A stretch of DNA of 64,000 nucleotides from Pseudoscleropodium purum (lineage: Eukaryota > Streptophyta > Bryopsida > Hypnales > Brachytheciaceae), in assembly GCA_963969395.1 (NCBI GenBank), contig OZ017799.1:20462501-20526500 (forward strand). The letters are read 5' to 3'. The notes below the pieces were generated by a model. The model ran no database searches. It saw nothing but the letters and a program-made list of their open reading frames with translations, and had not been told where the DNA came from. Below, piece by piece: positions 46,981-58,600 of this stretch. Numbering within the stretch: the first letter of the stretch is position 1; each line of letters starts with the position of its first letter. The position numbers were made by a program, and so were the translations under genes.

Positions 46981-49001
46981 AAAACGAACAGGCATGGGGA
47001 TCAGTTCTCAGATGCTACTAAATTGAATATCAGAATTTTGTTTGAAGTTTTCTTCTGGTTTATGCATCTGAAAATTCTTAGAATATGCTGAGACACTCCA
47101 GTGCCGTTATTCTATTCTCATTGAATAACTTTTGACATCTCTTGTAAGGCAAGGCCAAGCATACACTTGATTTGGGAGAAGTTTAGAATTGTATGCGCAA
47201 AATGCACTGCCTAACAGTGACTCCCTAAAATCTTACACAATGAGTACATATTGATAATAATAATGTAAACCATTTAAACCTCCGATCTTGTGCTGGTATC
47301 AGGTCGTTTACAAATAAAATTTTGGAGCCATTAGGATTGAGGGTCACAAAAACCTAATTTTGCTTTCATACTCAGATGTGTTGGAATCTCCTTTCTTTTG
47401 CTACCAACGATCTAAATATTTGACCAATCTGATAGTAGAAAATATGTTTAGTGTTTACAATGTTCATTTTATTTTACAGTGTTGGGTTTGAGATGAAAAT
47501 TGAGCATCTAATAAATGCGTGGTCCCTCCCAAATATCATTTTTGGCACAACAAAAATTGCATTTTTGTCAGTGTTTTGCAACTCTGTCAAATACTACTAT
47601 TCATCTTCACAATACTATATTGATATCATCAATGAAGAGGTTTTTTTTATTTTTGTATACTTTGAAATGCATTGTTCCATTAGTTGAAATTTAAAATACG
47701 AAATTTAGCATAAGCAAGACACAAGTAATCCACTTTCCTAATTTTAAACAAAATGTTTTATCTAGGTAGATGAACTTTTGATGTACCTTTCGAATTTTCA
47801 AGATGTTCTAATTTCTTACCTTACATTCACTTGCCTAGAGGTTAGTCCAATAGGAAATCAAAAATCTCCTTGAAGTAAGGTATGGGTCTTTTTGCTTATT
47901 CAAAGTTTGTGCGGTTAAAAAGTGCAAAAGTAAATAGTAAATAGTGCTTTGATTGTGCAGCCTAAATGCAATATTCAACTAAATCACATTTATCATAGAA
48001 TGGGGGCCAATAGGTTGAACATTCCCAAAAAATCCAAAATTCACTTTTTGTCAATGATTCTTTCAAAAGTGAATCCAAGGAGCTTGGCCTATCATTTAAA
48101 GGCTAAGAAAAAAGACATGTAGGCCCTTGAAAATCATCTAAAAAAATCAATATTATATATTTAAAATTTATGATGTAGGTAAAAAATTATGGGGACATTT
48201 GCATAATAGTTTTTTTTTCCTTAATTATCACAAATTTAAGCGAGGGTTGGGGCATTTAGGCTTGTCTATAAGGCTTGTAAGAAGAGTTGAAGTTGTTGAT
48301 TTTTGTAACACTAGTAGTTGGATTGAAGAAACGGCATTTGATAGATGTTACATTTTGATTTCTTGAATTTAATCCAAATCATATCAAAAGCCTCATTCAA
48401 GTCTCCCAAATCCAATTATTCTCATTCACTTGAACTTATTTGCAAGTTCTTCAATCAAAAGTTCCACTATTTAACCTATCCAATTTAATACTCCAAAATT
48501 AGGCAATTGATTCAAAACACTTAATCTTTAAATGATAGACAAGAACCTAATATACAACACTATATGTAATTTTTAATATACTAATTCTATATGTACAAAA
48601 GGATGGTAAGACATACACCATTGGATTGATAATCCAATAATTATCAACTTTCATTTGGATGCCATTTTATCATTGAAACTTTACCATGCTCAAATACAAC
48701 ATTATATATAGGTAGAATAAAGTGGTTATATTGTAGCTTTTATACATATAAAAGGCTCAACATGAAGACAAACTTTTGATACTAACATATATACATCCAT
48801 TATCAACACTATACACTGAAACTCACCTGCCACCTCAGTTTCCCATTAGTTCCCCCCCTCCTCTCTCAAAAAATTTGTGAGCCATTGATTTTTTTGAAAA
48901 AAAATGCTTACCCTAAAAATTGACGTTGATTTCTCAAAAAATCACAAGATGTTGATCTTGTGAAATTTAATCTGAGCCGTTCAAATATAAAATACAAATA
49001 T
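46981..49001. other. AT-rich intergenic spacer downstream of HISN7
   Basis: 3' UTR of HISN7 followed by AT-rich DNA without recognised features. A CCCCCCCTCCTCTC tract occurs at about 48855. Confidence 0.4.
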
Positions 49002-49124
49002 TGAATACGAATACAAATATGGATATGGGTACTGGATATGAGTACTAAATACGTGTACTGAATACGGATATTGAATATGGGTATTGAATACGGGTACTGA
49101 ATACGGATACAGTATTGGATACGG
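49002..49124 (+). repeat. 13-bp minisatellite, about eight to nine degenerate units
   Basis: The consensus is close to CGGGTACTGAATA. The TGAATA phase recurs every 13 bases (49033, 49046, 49059, 49072, 49085, 49098), with weaker units on both sides. Confidence 0.85.
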
Positions 49125-49849
49125 GATCAATTGTCCCATATTGTTTATCAAGAACTTTGATTCTGAAGATTACAATGGGGGTGGGGTGAGATAAAAAAAT
49201 TTTAATCAAATTCTAAATGATAGGTGGAAGTGAGTGAGGGTGGTAAAATAAAAATTGAGGGGGGGAGTGCATAGTGACACAAAGTGTCACTATACACCTT
49301 GAGTGCCTAATAACTACATTCACAAAACTATCCAATATGCAACTCCTACATTTGGACCAAAAAGTATCACTCTTTCCTAGATAGTGATTACACAAGATGT
49401 ATACAATCAAAACATAAAAGTTTATGGGAGCCTAGTTAATTTGATTTTCTTGTTCAAAGAAAAAATATATTATAGAAGCATCTTTTAGGAATTTTCACTT
49501 TTTTTGTCACAAAACTCATTTCCGAAATTCACAATTGGTTAACCTCTAAATGCCTAAACTACATTTTGGAGGAATATAGAAATTTTGGGCAACTCACTAC
49601 AAATGGAGTTTTTATTTATTTTCTTTGAAATTTTAACACAATATGTACCCAAGGAGTAGCTTTAAGGCCCAAAAATTTTCATAACTTTTGATTACATGGT
49701 TAAAAAGTTATTGTATGATATATACTTTCTATTATTCAATGGACAACCTGGGCAATAAAAAGAACTTCTTTAAAAATCATTTTTTTAAGAAATTAAAATT
49801 TGAAATTGGTTCTCCAAATTCATATATACTTGAAAAAATTAAAATCATT

Positions 49850-50355
49850 CCATTTTGATCAATGAGTCAAAAGTTATGAGGAGTTTTAGTTTGTAGGAGT
49901 TTGCGGGTCATTATTGAATCTCTATTCTAAGACAAACTTTGAAGCCCTTTATTCAATTTAATTTTCCATATTTTTAGAAAAAAAAAATTTTAATTGGGTG
50001 TAGATTTTTTATTACAACATTCCAATAATTTAGATTGGCATTTTTAATTTTATAAATAAATTGTTAACAATTTAGTATAGTAAATCAATCTTTACTCCTT
50101 TCTACTCACTATTTTTTTCCTATATGTTGTATGATTCCAAATGATCTCAAATTTTTCAAGCATGTAGCCAACTTGACTTAAAAAATGAATTCTAAGAGTA
50201 ACCACCATTTTGGACATTTTTTCATACAAATGTAACCTTTTGAAGTGCATCTGCTCGGATTTTCGCAGGACCACAAAAAGGAAATTTGTTACTTCAAATG
50301 CTAATATCTTGCAATCTCCATTTTGGAAATTTCTGAAATTTTTTCCACATGTTTA
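49850..50355 (+). repeat. Dispersed repeat, inverted partner of 58072-58600
   Basis: This is similar over about 500 bp to the reverse complement of 58072-58600. Shared phrases include TTTTTTTCCTATATGT, CCAAATGATCT, TTTTTCAAGCATGTAGCCAA and AATGCTAATAT. The similarity may extend left to about 49590. No coding content. Confidence 0.7.
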
Positions 50356-50680
50356 CAAACAAGCTTACTACAAGATCCTAAGGTTTCATGTCTCCAAAGA
50401 TATTTCTTTTCTAAAATTTGGTGCATGTTCTAAAAATGGCACTTTGGAAGCGTTTTTTATGAAAACATAGTTAAAATCATTTAGGGATTAATTAGTAACC
50501 AATTGAAGGTGTATGTAGACTTTAGAGGTCACATGATTTCCTTGATACTAATGTAATTGCCTACATTATTGTATTTATTGATAAATTCATACTATATAAT
50601 TTATAAATAAACAGAAATACATAATTTTTTTTTATTTTAGTGTAAAATCCATCAGGGATTAAGAAACCCTTGATTTCACC
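50356..50680. other. AT-rich spacer
   Basis: Nothing recognised between the dispersed repeat and the triplicated leader. Confidence 0.35.
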
Positions 50681-50685
50681 TCATT

Positions 50686-51047
50686 CAATTTCTGTTTCTC
50701 CAGCAATTTGGCAGTCCTGGCAGCTTATCAACGTATGCTGTAATGAAGGACGGCGAAAGAGAGAGAGATATAAAGAGCGCCAGTTTGTATATTGAACCCA
50801 CATAATTTTTTGCATTTTTCTGGTTAAGAATCATTGATGCTCTGCGTGTAGTTATTAGTTTCAGTTTTTGCAGCAATTTGGCAATGAGGGAAGCTAGCTT
50901 GTGGTGAAGGACGGCATTGAGAGAGAGATCGAGAGAGCCAGTTTGCATATAACCGCGTTTTCTTGTTTCCAGGTTTAGATGCTCCTAGTGTAGATAATTT
51001 CATTTTTTGCAGCAATTGAGGCAATCTGAGTTACATTTCTTGCTGTG
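50686..51047 (+). repeat. Imperfect triplication of a leader/start-codon segment
   Basis: A block containing GCAGCAATTTGGCA, then GTGATGAAGGACGGC-like and GAGAGAGAGAT sequence, starts at 50701, 50871 and 51010 (spacings 170 and 139). The third copy contains the start codon of the hydrolase fragment (51048, ATGGACAAAGGCGGGAGAG). The first copy also has an ATG at the equivalent place; the second has GTG. Confidence 0.7.
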
Positions 51048-51577
51048 ATGGACAAAGGCGGGAGAGAGATCAATCAAAGCGAGGAGGGAGTGATGGAACA
51101 GTCAAATGAAATTGCTGTGGAAGAATCCGAGAACAGCAGTGACAATACTGGGATTCGCAAACGCAGAAGTAGTGCTGAATCGTCTGGAGCGGGAAGCTTA
51201 GAGCCATCGCAGAGAGTCGTGGTCCAGAACGAGAATCCCTTCTTTTTCTGGCTCTGGTTCATGGCCATTGTGTCGATTGTTATGCTGATTTTCGTCACTG
51301 GGACAAGCATTTTGAACCGAAGTGAGAAGATCGAGATTTTGTCCATGCCTGCTGGAGTGCGGACGTATTTCGAGGCTGGGAAGCTCGTGAAAGTGGAGGT
51401 CAGCAGGGATCGTAGCCCTGTGAAGATGTTCGTGCGCTCATCGCCGAAAATTGTCGCATGGGAAACCGCGCTTCTGCTTCACGGGCTGGGAGTTTCTTCG
51501 CATTTCGAAGTTTAGGATTGTTTACAGGGAGCTATGAATTGTTGCAATGATTCTCAAGGGTTTCGGTATGCGTACAG
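51048..51577 (+). pseudogene. 5' fragment of a membrane-anchored alpha/beta hydrolase
   Basis: An open frame of 156 codons (51048-51515) encodes a Ser/Glu-rich N-terminus and one transmembrane helix (FFFWLWFMAIVSIVMLIFVTG, ~residues 66-86). An AGVRTYFEAGKLVKVEV strand region follows, and then ETALLLHGLGVSS, the oxyanion-hole HGLG motif of alpha/beta hydrolases. It stops just after HGLG, before the nucleophile elbow, catalytic acid and His. Downstream sequence to ~51577 holds weak frame-shifted continuation (MILKGFGMRTVS). The catalytic two-thirds is missing, so no enzyme activity is expected. The next bases belong to a different gene's 5' fragment, so this is a truncated copy in a chimera. 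A short membrane protein from the open frame is the alternative. Confidence 0.6.
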
Positions 51578-52580
51578 TTTCACATTGCGGCTGTCCACGA
51601 TGTCGACACCTCGCGGGACTTCTCAGAACCCCTGGCTCCCACAAAAGAAGCTCAGGTTTGGTCGTACTCTTCGATTTACATTTTATTTTTTATTTTGTTT
51701 CATAGAGAATATAATGCAAATACTGACAGCGACGACGTGAGAGAGTGTGGAACTGCGTGGATTCTGATCGAGTTTGTTGAAATTTTAATCAGGAGTCGTG
51801 GTTAACGCAAATGTATGGAGAGGCGCTATCTAATTTACAACATTGCCAAATCTCCGGTCTTGTATTACTGACTTCCGTACCTCTATTGGAATGAAGCTGT
51901 GCTTGCTGAAGGAGTCTGAAGATTGAGAATGTTTTGTTCACAGGTCGAACCGGTGTCAGGCTCCAATACTATGCTTCAATTACGGTTAGAAACTCTTCTT
52001 AACTGTCTATCTGGAAAACTCTTCTTTTCTGTATTCGTTTGAGTCTGTGGACTGATTCATGGTGGCATGGTTAATTTGAAATCAGAATGCTGTTCCTGAA
52101 TTTGACTCCGAATGAGATTTCCATCTGAAATTGCTACTGCAATCGCAAAGTGTCTATGAACTTCAGCTCATTACTTGTTGATGTTAGGCGTCCTTTTCCC
52201 GATTTCCTTGATGGTGTTTACTGAAGGCTAGTGTTGTTTTGATCTCAGGTACTCGGCCTTGAAGAACCTTGCAGAAACTTTTTCAAATCAGGGCAGTGAC
52301 CACCATGTCGAAGCTGTGGATTGCTTTCTACAAGCGTCTGCTATTGACGGGAAGGATGTGGTTTTATGGAATCGACTTGGAAATCTCGCCTGTGCACTCG
52401 GCAATCTCAATAGTGCTCGTCTCGCCATCGGATGATCGATCTATAATTCTCGGTCTCTCCACTGCGATCGAACCAATCTGCGGCTCACTCCAAATCGCCG
52501 TCGGATGTTCCCCTCACGTTCCCCCTGGGCCCCGCGGGAGCGTATCCAATGTCGGGAGCGTAAGCGTGTTCAGTAGGGGC
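51578..52580 (+). pseudogene. 5' fragment of a calcineurin-binding cabin-1-like TPR protein
   Basis: Exon-like pieces in register are 51578-51655 (FHIAAVHDVDT...EPLAPTKEAQ, matching the plant cabin-1-like N-terminus that normally begins MFSIAAIND), 51944-51984 (ending SNTMLQLR) and 52249 onward. The last encodes a TPR block: YSALKNLAETFSNQG, then AVDCFLQASAIDGKDVVLW and NRLGNLACALGN. Splice sites GT-AG join 51984 to 52249 in phase. A TGA at 52433-52435 ends the frame, and a +frame continuation to about 52570 is weakly similar to the following TPR (IEPICGSLQIAVG). The initiator Met is absent at the expected place, the exon between the first two is not recognisable, and the remaining ~1,800 residues are missing. 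Family members are large histone-chaperone-associated (HIRA complex) TPR proteins; this relic cannot supply that role. Confidence 0.6.
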
Positions 52581-53049
52581 CCATAAAAAGAAAAGCCAAT
52601 TCTAAATTTGCAATCAACCCCTAAAGGACCAAATCCCTTTAGGAACTTTAGGGATAAATTGAATTTTAGGCAAGTACCAACAATCTCAATTTTTGCCATG
52701 ATTTTTTGAAACTTTTTTTAATATGGAATTGATTAGCTTCATGGGAATATTATATTTTTTCAATTGGTATCCATGAACAAAAGTTATATCCAAATAAGCT
52801 CAAAACAAAGGAGACTAAGATAGAAAAAAATTTGAAAAATTTGAAGTTTTTTTCCTCATATATTATATTTTTGTCTACATGGATATCTTTGTTTCATTTC
52901 ATTTGAATAAGTGACATGAAAGTTATGGACAATTTTGTTTTTCAAGCAATTAGAGCATCTTCTTGAGAAATGATTTTAAATGCAATTTTTACAATTAAAA
53001 AAAAAAAGGTTCTCTTGGTTTAACTTGCTTGCTAAAAGAATCTCACCAT
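52581..53049. other. AT-rich spacer after the gene-fragment chimera
   Basis: The chimera ends in a GGGCCC-rich stretch with two GGGAGCGTA phrases (52534-52560), then composition falls abruptly to AT-rich. No gene seen. Confidence 0.35.
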
Positions 53050-53400
53050 TGGAGTTAGTGTATTTTATTTCCATCTTAGAGGAATTAATAATTAAAATTT
53101 TCTTTTTTATTTTGTATCTACTTCTACATAACAATTTTTTTTTTAAATAAATAAATAAATAATTTTTAAATAATTTTTTTCCTAAATTCTCAACTCAATT
53201 CTCCACTATAAAGATTCAAACTTCAAAACTTTGTTGTACAAAAATTTTAAGTTAAAAAGGTTCAAAGTCAAATAATCTAGTCTTGCAATGTGCCAAAAAA
53301 GTTGTTATTGTCACTTTAAAGGCAAACATCTTGCAATTCGTGTGGTAAAAAAATTTGAAATTTATTCATACATTCTCATACTAGTTAGGGGTAAGATCCT
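53050..53400 (+). repeat. Left copy of a direct repeat flanking the DUF1664 gene
   Basis: It shares the order TTTTGTATCTACTTCTA, ATTCTCAACTCAATTCT, GTACAAAAATTTTAAG, GGTTCAAAGTC and CTTGCAATTC with 56035-56380. Similarity is degenerate with indels. Confidence 0.55.
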
Positions 53401-53864
53401 ATGATTAGATGTACAAAAATCAATTTTCAAATTTTTTTACTCTTTGCAATAGAAATGGCAATTTTGATTGTTTTTTGGTAGAAAAAAAGAAGGCATTGGT
53501 CTTTGAGGAGTCGAAGTAGCAAAAGTATGAACACATCAAAGGCTTTTTTTTTTTTTTTAATTTTATGAAGTATTAAAGTAGCAATATGAAATGTTATAGT
53601 GGTGCTCCAAATTTTAATATTCATTCACATATTGGATAGAATATATCACATTAGCATATATTACATGTCCATAATTTTGTTTTCATCCACTATTTGGTGA
53701 TTTCATCCAAGATTTTTTTAATTTGAAGTTTTCTAGCAAAAAACTTCATGATTTGTTGCCATTTTTTAGCCAAATTATCTTTTTCTTTTGCAATCTGGCA
53801 CTATAATGCCAAAAAGGAAAAGCCTTGGGACACACAAGCTGCAAGTACCTGAAAGTAAACTTCT
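53401..53864. other. AT-rich spacer
   Basis: Homopolymer-rich, with a T17-like run near 53542. Nothing else seen. Confidence 0.35.
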
Positions 53865-54011
53865 CTCTAATTTTAGATTACCTTGAGTCTAATTTTAGAT
53901 TACCTTGAGTCTAATTTTAGATTAACTTGAGTCTAATTTTAGATTAACTTCAGTCTAATTTTAGATTACCTTGAGTCTAATTTTAGATTAACTTTAGTCT
54001 AATTTTAGTTT
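53865..54011 (+). repeat. 22-bp minisatellite, seven units
   Basis: The CTAATTTTAG core recurs exactly every 22 bases at 53867, 53889, 53911, 53933, 53955, 53977 and 53999. Units differ by one or two bases (TTACCTTGAGT against TTAACTTcAGT). It lies about 360 bases upstream of the DUF1664 start codon. Confidence 0.95.
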
Positions 54012-54370
54012 TAAAATTTTAAATGTATAGGCGCACGCTGTTATGCAGAAGGATTTTTGAAGTCATAACATGAAGTTAATCTAAATTGCTGGAAGCTTGC
54101 TTTGATGCTAAGTTAGCAAGGACCAAGATCTCGGTTTCAAGAGCATCCGATTCCTTGGGAATCGTGTCTTGTTTCTGGTTTTTCGATTGTCGCACCCGAG
54201 GTTGCACCGACAGTCACCGTTAGGAATTCAGCTGAATTCAATGAAATTAGGTCTCGGGTGAGGTCTCAATCTTGGAATCGGTGGAGGTTTCGTAGCATAG
54301 CTGGAGAAATTGAAGTTTTAAACAGGAAATTGACTTTCAAGTGCCACCGATTGTGGCGGTCGCCAAAGCT
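54012..54370 (+). promoter_or_regulatory. Presumed 5' leader/promoter of the DUF1664 gene
   Basis: GC content rises after the minisatellite. A frame open from 54314 into the gene has no Met before 54371, so this is treated as 5' UTR and promoter. Confidence 0.35.
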
Positions 54371-55625
54371 ATGTCGAATTTGGGATTTCACAAGGTTATT
54401 GTTCTGGTTGGGTCGGGGTTTGCTGGATCGGTGCTGATTACAAAAAACAAGCTCGGTGATTTTTTTGGAGATCTTACCAAGGTATTTCTAATAGCAATTC
54501 TAATTTCTACAATGCGTCTGTTTAATGAAACTTGTTTTTTCAATTCATTGGGTACCGGGAGAACGAATCCTGCACAACGAAGTCACTTGGAACAGTAATT
54601 GAGTTTCGTAATCTTTGATGAATTGAATTACACAATCTTCTTCAAGAATAGCAAGCTCTGTGAATATCTTCGAGAGCTCTCCAATTTGTGTCTAATACCA
54701 AGATACTCACCGAGTTTGTCTCTAATACTTTGCGTTGATGTGCTCTTCATAGGTTTTTTCAAAGCATTTCAAAGAAGGAGAGAAAGGAGAAGGGGGAGGA
54801 AGTGAATCAACTTTGAGTTCACAGGTGACACGACTAACACAAGAGATTCGTTCGTTAGCATCGTCACCGCGGACGGGACTGACCGTCGTTCAAGGCGGTT
54901 CTGGCTCAGGAGTGTCGATCACAACATTCTTCTTTCCAGCTGCTGTTCTGGGCGCTCTAAGTTACGGTTGGATGAAGTGGCGAGGCTACGCATTCACAGA
55001 CGTTATGTATGTCACGAGAAAAAGCATGAATGATGCTGTGGCATCGATGGGCAAGCAGCTGGAGAATGTCTCTGCAGGTCTTTTGTCAACGAGAAAGCAT
55101 ATGAATCAAAGACTAGATACGGTGAACACTAAGTTGGATGAAAGCATAGTCATTGCGGAATTGATTAAGGATCAAGTCGAAGACGTGAAAGGCACAGTTG
55201 GGAGAAGTAGTCGTGAGATCGAAAACGTCAATATGAAACTAGAAGGGTTAGGATTGAGGATCGCTGAGGTTCGGGATAGCCAAAACTTCGCCAATCAAGG
55301 GATTTCCCTCTTAATTGAGTGGGTGCATCGTCTCAACGTCGTTGGTTCTAACCAACATGCAGAGCTTGCACCGGGCTTCAAATCATGGTACCAAAAAGCT
55401 ATCACCTTGGAAAAAACTTCAAGATTTGGTGGTGCTTTTACTTCCCCGGGCTTGAAGCAACTGTTTTCAGATGCCTGGGAACCTGAGCCGGTGAACAACT
55501 TTTTGGAAATGGCACCTATAATGAACACCGCTGAGTCAAGGCCACCTGTTTTGAACTCGCTGAGCCCTAGCGTGTCAAGGACGTTGTCTACATCTGTCCT
55601 ATCAAGGTCAAATCTCCGGTTGTAG
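54371..55625 (+). CDS. DUF1664 family coiled-coil membrane protein
   Basis: Two exons, 54371-54481 and 54753-55625, joined in phase 0 by a GT-AG intron, encode 327 aa. The N-terminal helix (residues 6-24, FHKVIVLVGSGFAGSVLI) and a second hydrophobic segment (TFFFPAAVLGALSYGWMKWRG) are spaced by a charged linker. The family core follows: FTDVMYVTRKSMNDAVASMGKQLENVSAGL, then a long coiled coil to about residue 225. The C-terminus is Ser/Pro-rich. DUF1664 proteins are plant-specific, membrane-associated proteins of unknown role. Met 54371 is the first in a frame with no upstream Met. The TAG stop is the first triplet of a telomere-type repeat, so the last residues (SNLRL) may be lineage-specific. 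Confidence 0.88.
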
Positions 55626-55640
55626 GGTTTAGGGTTTAGG
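55623..55640 (+). repeat. Telomere-type repeat overlapping the DUF1664 stop codon
   Basis: TAGGGTTTAGGGTTTAGG; the first TAG is the stop codon. Another CCTAAACCCTAGG lies at about 55687-55699 in opposite orientation. Confidence 0.85.
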
Positions 55641-56034
55641 AGTTTTTAGGATTTAGAGTCCGTTACAACCAACTGGTGAATTTTTTTCCTAAACCCTAGG
55701 TTTCAATTTAGGTGGGTGTGACTACCATGAGTACTATGCTGCCAGCAGGAGCTTTGACCTGTGAGTAGGACTTCTATGCTTAGAATCTTGGGTTGTAACG
55801 GACTTACGAGAATTTTATGTTGCAGTTAGTGAAGCTGCATGAGACACTAACTTAATTGAGGCTCTAATGCTAATGCACAAAGAGCTGTTTCAGTTTGTAG
55901 AATGGATTGAAAGTGCTTGTGGAATAGCGTGTTGTCCCATGCTTGGTTTAATTGGATGTGAGTTATGTGTTTTTTCAAAACTAAAAAGGTCCACAAGGCT
56001 TTGTATACTTCTAGAACAATTTGTCTATTAGTCT
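55641..56034. other. DUF1664 3' flank
   Basis: Presumed 3' UTR and spacer. The phrase TTACAACCAACTGG near 55660 and GGGTTGTAACGG near 55790 are partly inverted copies. No gene seen. Confidence 0.4.
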
Positions 56035-56380
56035 GTTTCAGTTACATCTTAGAGCTATTAACAATTTAAATCTTTCCCTCAATTTTGTACCTACTTCTAT
56101 TAAACAATTTCTTAAAGAATAAAAATCAAGTATATATGTTTTGAGTTTATTTTTGTAGATTCTCAACTCAATTCTTTTGACATTGAATTTTTTTAATTCA
56201 AAATCATTAGTGCAAAAATCTTAAGCTAAGAAGATTCAAAGTCTTATTATCAAATCACACAAGATCCAAAAAAATTTATTTTCTTCACTTTAACCATAAA
56301 TATCCTGCAATCTACAAGGCTAGAGTTTCTAAAATTTCTTCCACACATACTCACATTACTTAAGGCTTGATCAAACTTCA
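56035..56380 (+). repeat. Right copy of the direct repeat flanking the DUF1664 gene
   Basis: Degenerate copy of 53050-53400 in the same orientation; see that entry for shared blocks. Confidence 0.55.
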
Positions 56381-58071
56381 TTAGATTTCTACATTAAAAC
56401 ACACATTACAATAAAATAAAATAAAATCCACGTGTATAAATATATGTCTAAAATGTATTCTCATTTTTTCATAATTAAAAACATCAAATTCAATTTTATA
56501 TGATTTTTTAAAGAAATTTCTTCATACAAATCATAGTAATTACAAAAATGCTTAGAATAGTACTCTTTCTATCCTATAATGATCTTCTTGTTGGCCTTAG
56601 TTTTCTGTCCCAAAATGATCTTCTTGTTGTACTTGTAGCATTGTGAATTGGTCAAATTTGGCTTTTGATTACTATCTAAGATCAACAATACAACTCCAAG
56701 TAGTACTTCCCCTAGCTCTATGCCTACAATCATCAATCAAAAGACAAATGAAATGATTGAAGGAAATAATCAACATTGTTTTATTTTATTTTTTGTATCT
56801 CTTTGAATATTGCTTGATTGCACAAGATGAAGTTTTGAAAGCAAAGCAAAAATACACACAAGGTCTTAGGTTCATATTGAATGCCTATATAATGACAACT
56901 TCATACTCAACAATGAAATGCCCAATGATGCTCTTTGAAAATGTTCAAAACATTCTACTTTTCAATACTCCCAAACTGTACTTTGCAAAGGATTTTGAAA
57001 CTCAAAGTTTATAGGACACTAAGAATGTATCAAAGTCTATTTATAGTATGAAAGGGGTCTTAAACCCCTAAAGTTCCATGACTATGTTTTCACTGTAAAT
57101 CTTCAAATATTGCCATTTTTAGTACAAGTATAAAATTTTCGAAAAAAAAAATTGACACATATAACTATAGAATCTTGTAGTATGTTGAATTAACCTGTTA
57201 AGGACTTGATCCATTGTGAAATGGTCAAACTTCTTATCTAAGCTAATTTTAGCCTTTTCAATAGTGTTCAAACAACAATCTGATATTTTTACTACTTGAA
57301 ACTTTGAATTCTATATTACTATAAGAAATTGCAATTTGTTTCATAAAAATTTCTAATTGTTATCATTTTTGTTGCAAAAAATGAAAATAATTGAATAAAA
57401 ATAGCAAAAACAATTTAAATTATTTGAAATTTTTTCAAGAGCTAAAAGTAGTAATGGAGATTTGTGTGAAAAATTTTCAATTTTCAATTTTATTTTTTAC
57501 ACCCAAAATAGCCACATCAAACACCTTGAAGTCAAATTCAATTGTCAAACCAAATTTTTCCTTATATTTAATTGATGTATAAAAAAATTTATATTTTTTT
57601 CTAGTAGAAAAATAAAATTTTCTATTTATTTTGTATTTTTTCAATAATTTTGAAGGAAAAATAAAATTATTGTAATTTATCAAAGCTAGAGGTGGAAATA
57701 AAATTATATCAATTACAATATATATTAAAATAATCTATAATTTTTATTGTAAATGAAGAGTAGAATGAGAAACATAATTTTATAATTTAAATTCAAAATA
57801 TATTTTTAAAAAAGAAAATATGAACAAAAAGCATACTATATTGTGTTATTTGGGTTTTAATGTAAGGAGATTTCAATTGCAATAACTCTTTCATTTTTTG
57901 ACATTTCTCAAAACTTTAAAATGGAATAGAAACAAAACTTGTCAAGCTTCATTTTCTTAATTGAAATCAAATTCTAAAAATAGCTATTTTAAAAGTTGTA
58001 ATTGAGGTTGACCAAGGCGCATCCACTTTTTGGATGCCTACGCATTTAAGGGTTAAGAACATGTGGTCAAA
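56381..58071. other. AT-rich spacer, nothing recognised
   Basis: A TAAAATAAAATAAAAT run lies at 56413 and a duplicated AATGATCTTCTTGTTG phrase at 56577 and 56613. No gene or element assigned. Confidence 0.35.
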
Positions 58072-58600
58072 TTTTCAGAAATTTCTATTGTGTGGATTGC
58101 AAAATATTAGCATTTTAATTCATTGAAATCATTTTTTGGGCCTTGCAAAAAATAAGGCAGCTACACTTCACCAGCTGACTTTTCTATAGAAAAATGTCCC
58201 AAATGGTGATGCTTCTTTGAATTCTTTTTCCTAGATGAGTTGGCTACATGCTTGAAAAATTTCAGATCATTTGGAGTTGTAAGACATATAGGAAAAAAAT
58301 AGTAAGTAAATAATAGTAGAGAATGATTTAAAATACTAAATTGTTAAGAATTTAGTTATGGAATTGAAAAATGATAATGTCAATGGTTAAAATGTTGTAC
58401 TAAACAATCTACATCCTATGATTTTATTTTTTTCCAAAAATGTTGAAAATTAGATAAGATAAAGGATTTCAAAGTTTATTCTATAATTTAAATCCATAAC
58501 TACCTGCAAACAAAAAATCCTCATAACTTTTGACTCATTGATCAAAATAAAATGATTCAAAGTTTTTTATGTACATATAATTTTAGAAAAAAATTCAAAG
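58072..58600 (-). repeat. Dispersed repeat, inverted partner of 49850-50355
   Basis: See the partner entry. The pair is about 8 kb apart and encloses the gene-fragment chimera and the DUF1664 gene. Similarity may extend to about 58830. An 11-bp triple (TATCCAAACTA) lies at 58625-58665. Confidence 0.7.
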
